From the NCBI GenBank assembly GCA_011009095.1, contig VTPC01090686.1, positions 103,238 through 167,237 on the forward strand: a stretch of DNA of 64,000 nucleotides. The letters are read 5' to 3'. The position numbers were made by a program, and so were the translations under genes. This document shows, one piece after another, positions 58,740-64,000 of this stretch. Source of the DNA: Ignelater luminosus. Its lineage: Eukaryota > Arthropoda > Insecta > Coleoptera > Elateridae. Every line of letters begins with the position of its first letter. Within the stretch, counting starts at the first letter, position 1. The notes beneath the pieces are model-generated. The model was not told the origin of the DNA. It saw only the letters and a program-made list of their open reading frames with translations, and searched no databases.

Positions 58740-60267
58740 CACTGCGGAAGAAATCGCTGCGTACACGACACAATCGCGTTTGTTAGAACCGAATAAAACG
58801 CTACGTCCTTGCTTCATAAGGCCTATTGGTTAGATAGAGTCCGTACCGTCGATTTTTGAAAAGTCCTAGCGCGTTTTATGCCGAAAGTGGAGAGACACCA
58901 CCTACACGTTACGAAGCTTGCCTCTTCTCTATTCCCGAAATCGCCATCTCCACGGCTCTTCTGTCCACCATATGGAAAAATCCTGACCCACATGTAGAAA
59001 AAGAGAAATATGCCCTTTTTTTTTAATGTCCGCTGATTCCTCTCGTTAAAATAGTTAAATTTCATGCTGGATTTCTAGTATATTTCTTTTTGTTTAAGGT
59101 TATGTTTCTTACATGTGACATCTGATATCTGAAACTGACGTCACTATCAAATAACAAGGATTAACGAACTCGATGATTCTTTGTTCCCTATTTAAACTTT
59201 GACATCTAGGAAACCATGCATTATCGCACCATGGTTAATATTAATTTGTTTATTTTAACAAGAGGTATCAGCTAGAAAGCGTTGTCGGTATAATTATAAA
59301 TGATTTTGAAATTAAAAAAAAATATAAGGCTCCGGCGGGATATGAAAGCCCGACCTGATTATGATGCAGGCAATCAGAACACGCGGCCAAAGTTTTCATT
59401 TTTATTTCCACACAGAACTTTACATTTAGTATTTAACGGCTATAAAAAACACTCTAACTTTAAGCTTATGTGATTGGGTATTTGATGGTTCGTTACTATA
59501 ACTTTAATAACGTAACTTTCAGATTAGACAATAATAAAGCCGTTGAAGAACGCAGCGACGAGAACAATATTGAAATTTATAATTATGTTAGTTCAGTTCA
59601 AAATCCAATCACTTGGAGTAAGTAATTAAAAAAAAACTTCTTCCGCTCTGTTTAATACTTACTCTTTTACATTAGATGATTTTATGAAGTATACAGAAAA
59701 ACACGGACTACATATACCAACTGCATTAATGATATGGTATCCTTTTTTAATTTCAAATTCGTACTACATTTTCCACGTGATATGTGTATTCTTCTTGCAC
59801 ACAGTCCCGGCCTATATAGTAGATTTAATGGCATACTGTCTTGGCAAACAACCTAGGTAAGTTGTGAGAATTTAGGCGAAACACAAGTAAAATTAACAAA
59901 TCTCATTTTTAGGTTAGTCAAAGGTTATCAGAAGATTAATAAGTTCCTTGACGTCCTAGCTTATTTCTCTACAAACCAGTGGAAATTCCATGATGACAAT
60001 ACTCAAGAATTATGGAAAAAATTAAACGACGAAGACAAGTATATTTTCCAGTTTGATATAGGAAAAATGAACTGGGATAATTATTGTTTTACATATGCAA
60101 GAGGCGGACGGTTGTATATTTTGAAAGATCCTCTAGATACTGTACCTTATGGAAAGAGGAAATATTTTATGCTTAAAGTCATTCATTATACGTTAGTAGG
60201 ATTTCTGTCGCTTGGTCTTTATAGGTTAGCTATGCTATGCTGGAAAACATTAGTTGGATCAATTTAA
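44431..60267 (+). CDS. Fatty acyl-CoA reductase B (8 exons, 516 residues)
   Basis: Same reaction and membrane setting as FAR-A. Exons: 44431-44652, 54684-54932, 54997-55142, 55196-55305, 55801-55993, 59523-59617, 59676-59856, 59913-60267; they join to 1551 bases without a stop and all introns are GT-AG. NADPH motif TGGTGLLG at residues 27-34; active-site Tyr215-Lys219 in [33 protein letters not shown] region roughly residues 343-440 ([50 protein letters not shown]) and a hydrophobic C-terminal segment ([15 protein letters not shown]). Compared with FAR-A it has a shorter N-terminus and a shorter linker in exon 6. Introns 1 (10031 bp) and 5 (3529 bp) are swollen by repeats. The coding frame is intact, so it is likely functional. 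Confidence 0.95.
45672..45742 (-). tRNA. tRNA-like sequence (pseudogene or SINE head), anticodon loop reads GGA
   Basis: Read on the minus strand, 71 nt fold into a full cloverleaf. Acceptor TTCCCGC pairs with GCGAGAA with one mismatch; D stem GCTT/AAGC; anticodon stem GTGAT/ATCAC with a 7-nt loop ACGGATT; 4-nt variable loop; T stem GTGGG/CCCAT with loop TTCGAAT (a good B box). Against a working gene: position 33 is C instead of T, the D loop lacks GG, and a GGA (Ser) anticodon would need a long variable arm. So a decayed tRNA or tRNA-derived SINE is more likely. Confidence 0.55.
45830..46036. repeat. CGATTATTT-type minisatellite, left part
   Basis: Imperfect 9-bp units (CGATTATTT, GGATTATTT, CGACTGTAT and similar) run up to the left end of copy B. 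The same array resumes at 50947, so the large element interrupts it. Confidence 0.75.
49080..49915. repeat. Internal palindrome of copy B
   Basis: Two inverted halves meet near 49560. The left half runs through AAACTCTAAGAGAAC, AGCTGTCAGTTAGC, TATTCCCAAC and GGTTAATTCAGTTTTG into the helix-turn-helix ORF. The right half is a diverged reverse complement (CAAAACTGAATTAACCAAAT at about 49795 to GAGTTAAACCGATAG). Same arrangement as in copy A. Confidence 0.75.
49183..49527 (+). CDS. Helix-turn-helix ORF of copy B, 114 residues
   Basis: Open from 49183 to 49527. It reads [20 protein letters not shown] (possible recognition helix), then [20 protein letters not shown] (a GRP-type linker), [20 protein letters not shown] and [15 protein letters not shown] (a second helical unit). 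This is the layout of the paired DNA-binding domain of Tc1/mariner-type transposases, but the ORF stops before any DDE core. It could be the remains of a transposase or a short DNA-binding protein. The copy A equivalent is truncated to 67 codons, so selection to keep it is doubtful. Confidence 0.4.
   Translation: MECSNENRGTKLLPNFMILIRKQKSYTVRYFVAMKISKSTLYGIRTRAQKVYGAKKLQGSGRPSIIMLPKEKEAVVKVAHRKLEVSLRELGQIYKIAPKLCLQYLKKARHVFGC
50947..51105. repeat. CGATTATTT-type minisatellite, right part
   Basis: Imperfect 9-bp units (TGATTATTT, CGATTATTT, CCATTATTT) continue the array seen before 46036. The 83-codon frame with repeated IISIISI residues is a product of this repeat. Confidence 0.75.
51110..52600 (-). 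pseudogene. LTR retrotransposon 5' part: putative LTR/leader and gag fragment
   Basis: The minus strand from about 51840 reads [20 protein letters not shown], later [60 protein letters not shown] and NYFW. A Trp-rich pattern of NPxxWLxxF, then W and FKxxF is typical of gag capsid in Ty3/gypsy and related elements. The upstream ~750 bp on the same strand (52600-51840) is GC-rich, starts with a TATAAAA-like box (about 52487) and lacks ORFs, as an LTR or leader would. No pol follows and LTR ends were not fixed. Confidence 0.5.
52621..53540. mobile_element. Inverted-repeat element, possibly piggyBac-type
   Basis: Begins TTAACCCTTTAACGTCGAGG; TTAA followed by CCC is the usual piggyBac start. Arms at about 52669-52823 and 53380-53535 are inverted copies sharing GGCTCAC, ATTGGAATCT, ACGAAATCGGTTAAA, ACTGATGTTTTTG, ACGGCTTACTAG and GCGAAATTAT. 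The ~550-bp centre has no ORF. The right terminus corresponding to TTAACCC was not found, so the class is a guess. Confidence 0.55.
53545..54683. other. FAR-B intron 1, right part
   Basis: AT-rich DNA to the exon 2 acceptor at 54683. No recognisable feature. Confidence 0.5.
54684..54932 (+). CDS. FAR-B exon 2
   Basis: 249 bp, identical in length and phase to exon 2 of FAR-A. Acceptor ATTTTTTAAG, donor GTGAGT. Encodes LIVGDC and [18 protein letters not shown]. Confidence 0.93.
54997..55142 (+). CDS. FAR-B exon 3
   Basis: 146 bp, acceptor TTTTCTAG, donor GTAGGT. Encodes [12 protein letters not shown] and FYEPPVTG. Confidence 0.92.
55196..55305 (+). CDS. FAR-B exon 4 (active site)
   Basis: 110 bp, acceptor GATTTCAG, donor GTAAGT. 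Encodes [16 protein letters not shown], with the catalytic Tyr and Lys, and PIAIVRPSI. Confidence 0.92.
55395..55480 (+). repeat. tRNA-derived repeat in FAR-B intron 4
   Basis: A-box-like TTAGCCGAACGGTTAGGC and B-box-like GCGTTCAAATCCC are spaced as in a Leu/Ser-type tRNA with a long variable arm, and outer TCCGG can pair with CCGGA. It resembles the polymerase III head of a SINE. A related B box in reverse (GGGATTTGAACGC) lies at about 55587. Confidence 0.5.
55580..55660 (-). repeat. Second tRNA-derived repeat in FAR-B intron 4, inverted
   Basis: The minus strand reads CGAGAAGACAGGCGTTCAAA followed by TCCCACTGTAC, matching the B-box side of the copy at 55395-55480. The A box is poorly kept. 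The two copies face each other within the 495-bp intron. Confidence 0.45.
55801..55993 (+). CDS. FAR-B exon 5
   Basis: 193 bp, acceptor TTTGTTACAG, donor GTAAGA. Encodes [20 protein letters not shown] and [16 protein letters not shown]. The preceding intron carries tRNA-like sequences; the following one is 3.5 kb of repeats. Confidence 0.92.
56163..56288. repeat. Short inverted-repeat element
   Basis: AGTGGGGGAACGC at 56163 and GCGTTCCCCCTCCACT at about 56271-56286 are inverted copies about 100 bp apart, with a third GGGAACGC between them. A small MITE-like insertion in FAR-B intron 5; target duplication unclear. Confidence 0.45.
56395..56600 (+). pseudogene. LINE reverse transcriptase fragment
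   Basis: Reads VAISGVPQG, stop, [15 protein letters not shown], then [16 protein letters not shown] and [13 protein letters not shown]...GPxLF followed 20-25 residues later by LYADD-like text (here VYVND, active-site Asp partly lost) is the core of jockey/CR1-type RTs. Only about 65 residues remain, inside FAR-B intron 5. Confidence 0.65.
57022..57390 (+). pseudogene. piggyBac transposase fragment
   Basis: Reads [15 protein letters not shown], stop, [19 protein letters not shown], the strongly conserved piggyBac block around the first catalytic Asp (SVDExMxxFKGR, then LKQYxPxKPxKxGxK). Further on come KYLFDNLLF, matching the FDNFFTS segment with the second catalytic Asp, and, after frame changes, [12 protein letters not shown] and [12 protein letters not shown]. 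Several stops; the N- and C-terminal parts are absent. In FAR-B intron 5. Confidence 0.8.
57500..58860 (+). repeat. Tandem array (~115-125 bp units) with terminal (CT)n in FAR-B intron 5
   Basis: About nine diverged units of the kind seen at 39985-41620: AATCAAAGT..AACTCGATAGGACCAGCCGT, a GAGATACAAGATATCTG block, an A-rich run, GGCGATCGGTGGCGCCCGGAT and GTTTGAAAGTCATTC. It again ends with TCCGTTCCGAAGATGAAACG, a CT microsatellite (about 58704-58735), and a tail with ATCGCGTTTGTTAGAAC and AAACGCT. The shared order shows both arrays are copies of one element type. Confidence 0.8.
59335..59400 (-). repeat. Degenerate tRNA-like sequence in FAR-B intron 5
   Basis: The minus strand reads TGGCCGCGTGTTCTGATTGC (A-box-like) and GGGCTTTCATATCCCGCCGG (B-box-like with T stem), about the right distance apart for a tRNA. 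The structure is too degraded for a functional gene. Confidence 0.4.
59523..59617 (+). CDS. FAR-B exon 6
   Basis: 95 bp, acceptor AACTTTCAG, donor GTAAGT. Encodes a variable linker, then [16 protein letters not shown], a conserved FAR segment. Confidence 0.9.
59676..59856 (+). CDS. FAR-B exon 7
   Basis: 181 bp, acceptor TTTTACATTAG, donor GTAAGT. Encodes [20 protein letters not shown], a hydrophobic stretch and [17 protein letters not shown]. Confidence 0.92.
59913..60267 (+). CDS. FAR-B exon 8 (last exon)
   Basis: 355 bp, acceptor CATTTTTAG. Encodes the FAR_C core and the hydrophobic C-terminus; stop TAA at 60265-60267. Confidence 0.94.
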
Positions 60268-60342
60268 CTGTTAAATGTTTCTTGTAATTACTTAATCAGG
60301 TTTTCCAGACTTTTTTGTAATCACTACTTGAAGATAGTTTGA

Positions 60343-60348
60343 AATAAA
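60343..60348 (+). terminator. Poly(A) signal AATAAA of FAR-B
   Basis: AATAAA 76 bases after the FAR-B stop codon. Confidence 0.55.
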
Positions 60349-60503
60349 TATACATAAAAGTGGGTTTTATGACTATCTAGTTAATACTGGTGAAATTATG
60401 TAAGGATCAACTATAGCCTTGTTCGTATTGAGATAATTATGTGATTGGTCAGAATAAAACAAGTGATTAAATTAATTTTACATTTATTCTTAAATTTGTT
60501 CTA

Positions 60504-61794
60504 CAGTTTGTCTTAGGCTACTAGGAACGTAGCCACTATTGTTGTATGCGTATCCAAAGTTATGAAACAATATTTACAAAGCTCGTACTGTAAAAAAACC
60601 ATAGAAACCAACTAAGAATTAAAGAAACTCATATTAAAAGCATTTTGATAGTCTGAGATAATAGCCACAAAAATACAAAAAATAGTTATTTACAATAAAG
60701 AAACTTTTTAGTAAATTATTTAATTCTCCCAAAAATACGAAGATTCTACAGTTTAATTTTACATTTACAATAAACTTTCAAATAAGATGCCACCCTGAGC
60801 CAAACAATAGCCCAGACAATCGAAAAATTCTTTTCTAACATTTCTTAATATTGGAGGAGTGACAGAGTTAATAGCTTGGATAATTTATTCTCATGTGCGC
60901 CCTCGTTTCTTCATGGTGATAAATAACATTTTTAATATACCCCATAAAAGAAGTCATTTACCGTGAAATCAGGCGACCTTGGCGGCCAGCTGATCCTTCG
61001 TCTATGACTTGTTAAGCAGTTAGGAAAAGTATTATTTAAAAATTCCTGTACTTCCGCAGTTTCATGAGCGGAGCCATCTCCATAACCGTTTCGCAGAAAT
61101 CCATTCTTCTCATTTGATCTTCAGGAAAAAATAATGTTGAGTTTTCTCAATTTATAATTGTTGTCTTTCAAAATTTTGCAAACAGTATCTTTGCTAATGT
61201 CTAAAACACCACTAACTTGCCTAATTGCAGCATATACAGCTACCTGCTGATTTTCTTCCTCCTCCGTCTTGTCACGAACAGTTCTATTTTAATGAAGTGT
61301 TAGTGAAACACACCCAAACTTTTCAAAATTCGAAATTATTTTGCTAATGGTTGTAACCGATAGTGGAGATCGGTTTTCAAAGACCTTAACTAGTAAACTG
61401 GTTATGTCACGATAAGAATTTCCCAAATAATACCATTTTACAACTTGTACTTTTTCTGAAATCCCATAAACATCAATTTTTGTGAAAAACTCAATTAGAA
61501 AAATTTATAACAACGATAACACAAGTAACAAAATCAAACTGTCAATTCTCGGATTGACATATCTTCATGACATTCTTTCTTAATTTAGTCAAGGGTACCT
61601 ACTAGTTTTGTAATTTTTATTAAAATAATCATATTAAACAGCAAGTTTCCGTTACCTAGACTATGTAAATACGTAAAAGCCTCAGACAAGCTGTATTTTG
61701 TTTAGTTTTAGTGATTTCATTGTTAACGATTCTTATAACCTTGGATACACCTACAACAATAGCAGCTATGTTCCTAGTAGCCTAAGACAAACTG
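60504..61794 (-). mobile_element. mariner-like element, 1291 bp, TA-flanked, internally deleted
   Basis: The left end CAGTTTGTCTTAGGCTACTA (60504) and the right end, read inward with the same first 24 bases (to 61794), are inverted over about 55 bp, including a GGAACRTAGC block. TA sits outside both (60502-60503 and 61795-61796). The minus strand carries a transposase with most of its catalytic core missing. Confidence 0.88.
60850..61515 (-). pseudogene. mariner-like transposase with deleted core
   Basis: The minus strand reads YGISEKVQVVKWYYLGNSYR, then TTISKIISNFEKFG, VSGVLDISKDTVCKILKDNN and YKLRKLN (DNA-binding half). After a join it passes into VQEFLNNTFPNCL and RRISWPPRSPDFTVNDFFYG, the C-terminal signature normally WPPRSPDLTPLDFFLWG with the third acidic residue. 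The stretch with the first two catalytic residues is missing, and stops and frame changes occur. The protein cannot be active; intact ends mean it could once have been moved by a full copy. Confidence 0.8.
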
Positions 61795-61799
61795 TATAT

Positions 61800-62230
61800 T
61801 CTAATAAACGTTAAATCTAAAATTTCATGTCTCAGTAAAACTGTTATGAATTATTTAAATTGAAAGTAGAATTAGTAGTAAATTGAGTGCTGTGTGGGAA
61901 ATGTTTTAAGTAATAATGGAAAAGTAGTGCGCAGAATCACATCAGTAAGTAAGGTTAGCATCATTACAATATATTTTGTGTTTGTAATCTTGCATTATTT
62001 CTTGATAAAATTCTAGTACCAGTGTGGCCTTTTAATTTGTTTGTTAATGAAAGACACAAAGTTAATTAAGAAGTTATTAATATTTAAAAAAACAAACAAT
62101 GACACCAAACAATTATTAACTACAACAAGGTAGGTTTATACTCGATCATTCAACATTTAAATTTAAATTTTTATAAGAATCTTTAATGAGCTTAAAATGT
62201 TTAATTTCAATTAGATCGAATTAAAAATTT
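61800..62230. other. AT-rich spacer
   Basis: No feature recognised. Confidence 0.5.
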
Positions 62231-62249
62231 AATATCCAGAACTGTTAGG

Positions 62250-62385
62250 CAAGACCAGTGATGGGCGTTTACGTGTAATCTATTATTGTCTACATTTCAT
62301 GTAGACAATGCACGTAGACAATTAATTTTAATGTAAACAATGTAGACAATGGGTAGACAATGTAATATTTTAGTTTTTTTGAAGT
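62250..62385. mobile_element. Possible hAT-type end with subterminal motif repeats
   Basis: CAGTGATGGGCG (about 62258) resembles a hAT terminus. Within the next 110 bp the decamer TGTAGACAAT or a one-base variant occurs about five times, plus once inverted (ATTGTCTACA). Clustered short subterminal repeats are usual transposase-binding sites in hAT elements. No second end is visible before the window ends. Confidence 0.4.
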
Positions 62386-62389
62386 TATA

Positions 62390-63500
62390 TATAATGTACG
62401 AACTATTATGTTACAGACAGACCATCGTAAAAGGACAAAAGACACGCATGGAATAGGGACAAATTTCGAGTAACTTGACCACTCATGAAAGAGCGGCAAA
62501 AAGGATGAACGTTATTAATATATGTATATATAATATGATAATCTAATTATAAAAAAAATAAAAACTTCCCTTGGAAAACAAAAGTGTAAAATGTATATAG
62601 GGGTAGAAAAAATACAAGGTTCGTAATTTATGAATTAATTCATAAACATTTAACTAGTTATATCATAAAGCAATGACTAACACAATTATTAAAAATAAAC
62701 TAATTATTTTTTGCAATGAAAACGATATATTTACACACTACAAAACATCATCTTATAACAGGTACTTTAATATATCTGATATTGTTTTATTTTACTTTAT
62801 AAAAAATTGCTACCTTAATGTTGCGTTTTCGCATCAATGGCCGTTAATGGGTCATCATAAAGTAATTTATATTTTAAAGGAATAAAGATAGTAAAACTTG
62901 GACAGATCTGGAACAGATATTATTGCACTTTTACAATAATATGGGTTTCTTCTAAGATACCGACAATGTGCAATAAATATAAAAATACCGACAAACTACA
63001 GTTTCTTTTATAAATAATGTCGCAGTATATTCTGTTAATGAATGAACTGATCAAACACACAAATCTGATTTAGCATTAATTACATAAAATTTGTTTCCTA
63101 AGAAGAAGATTTTGGATAATTAATATGAAATTAGATTTTGTATATTTAGTTGATTGCTTTGTTAAAGAAATGATTTGCGACATTATCTTATGCAAAAAAC
63201 TGTACAACTTTCTGCAAATTGCAATAAACCGACTACGTGACTACACAATAGAGATTTTAGTTAAAAGCGAAAAGTAAAATAAACTGAGCAGTAAAAATTT
63301 CACTTATAGGGACTTTCCTAATTATATGGCTATATTTATTTCATATCTGTAAACGATTGTAGGGCTTCCAAATCCTTTAGTCTTCCCCCCACATTGCGGG
63401 CTTTTGCGTTTACTATTTATACCACTGTGTCTGGGTGCAGATTTTTCTCATTTTATGATGGTCGGTCTGTAACTTAAATACATAATAACATAACCTGTTA
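62390..63500. other. AT-rich spacer
   Basis: Only short chance frames (for example 62673-62885, 70 codons, without any domain). Nothing supported. Confidence 0.45.
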
Positions 63501-63726
63501 TTACAAAGTTTTAGTTGGAGTGTATGGTTCATCAAGATATTTGTTTATTACAAAACATGGTTGAACGGTGTAAAAATAAATTATTTGATAAACTAGGGTT
63601 TACGTTAGTAAGAAATGGTGACAGAAAATACTCTGCTATGTGTAGTGTGTGAGGAAAACAATTAACAAATATCGCTTCCAGCCGTTCACAGTCACACAGG
63701 TTTGTGTAAATTTATATTTTGTATGC

Positions 63727-64000
63727 CAAATAGCATAGGTAAATCCTTGTTCTTGGAGAAATGTTTGTCGGCGTAAAAGTGAATATAATAGACGCTCCCG
63801 CAGCCGTAGTAGAAGCCCCCGTCCTAGCACATCTTCTGAATCGTCCGAAGTTGTGCTTATTAACGAAAATGAAGACAAAAACGGCAATTCGAAAGAAATT
63901 ACTTTGTCACAGAATTGGAGAAGCACGGAACTGGAAGTTATGTCTGATGGATATTTAAGTGTAAAACACGTAAATCCTAAGGAACTCAGTGCCTCATTGC
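63727..64000 (+). CDS. Possible Ser/Arg-rich exon, running off the window
   Basis: From just after an acceptor-like CATAG the + strand is open to the end of the window. It reads CSWRNVCRRKSEYNRRSRSR, then SRSPRPSTSSESSEVVLINE and LSQNWRSTELEVMSDGYLSV. The RS-dipeptide run followed by an acidic low-complexity part looks like real protein rather than chance AT-rich translation. It could be an exon of the next gene or part of a mobile-element ORF; a Cys-bearing frame at 63530-63680 lies just upstream behind a possible 50-bp intron (donor GTTTGT at about 63702). Function unknown. Confidence 0.3.

Noticed and set aside
58566..58833. Overlapping frames on both strands with Ser/Leu or Arg/Glu runs
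   Set aside because: Both derive from the (CT)n tract in FAR-B intron 5.
1..64000. CRISPR arrays, operons, bacterial ribosome-binding sites
   Set aside because: The regular repeats here are contiguous minisatellites without unique spacers, and gene structure is clearly eukaryotic.

Overview
The window reads as nuclear DNA of an insect. It is AT-rich, its genes have short GT-AG introns of about 55-70 bp, and it is crowded with decayed insect-type transposons (mariner, Tc1, piggyBac, hAT, Harbinger, BEL/Pao, Ty3/gypsy and an R2-like LINE). The order is not proven; a beetle would fit.

The only well-supported cellular genes are two fatty acyl-CoA reductases (FARs) in head-to-tail tandem on the + strand. 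FAR-A (37478-44062) joins from 8 exons into an uninterrupted 532-residue frame. FAR-B (44431-60267) joins from 8 exons into 516 residues. Exons 2, 3, 4, 5 and 7 have identical lengths (249, 146, 110, 193 and 181 bp) and all intron phases match, so the pair is a tandem duplication. Only 368 bp separate the stop of A from the ATG of B. Both keep the Rossmann motif TGGTGxLG, the YxxxK active site and the C-terminal FAR_C region. They would reduce fatty acyl-CoA to fatty alcohol for wax, cuticular lipid or pheromone synthesis.

Layout. 1-2.6 kb: featureless. 2.6-4.0: dead Tc1 element with long TIRs. 4.3-5.2: BEL/Pao pol-env relic. 5.3-6.7: ~100-bp minisatellite. 7.3-8.75: dead R2-like LINE. 9-10: repeat cluster. 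12.1-13.4: nearly intact mariner. 14.1-14.4: foldback MITE. 14.55-16.6: Ty3/gypsy relic. 16.6-17.2: foldback element. 17.3-19.0: second Tc1-like element. 22.9-27.4: large unknown TIR element, copy A. 28.8-30.1: hAT relic. 30-37: sparse DNA with two TA-flanked foldback elements. 37.5-60.3: the FAR pair. Their long introns hold copy B of the large element in inverted orientation, a Harbinger element, two related tandem-repeat arrays ending in (CT)n, a 21-bp minisatellite, three or four tRNA-like sequences, and gag, LINE and piggyBac scraps. 60.5-61.8: internally deleted mariner-like element. 62.2-62.4: possible hAT end. 63.7-64.0: possible Ser/Arg-rich exon running off the window.

The most novel item is the pair of ~4.6 and ~4.9 kb elements (22856-27410 and 46037-50946). 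They share ends beginning CATAGAG, apparent 7-bp target duplications and an internal palindrome carrying a helix-turn-helix ORF. I could not assign them to a superfamily. No operons, CRISPR arrays or bacterial features are present.
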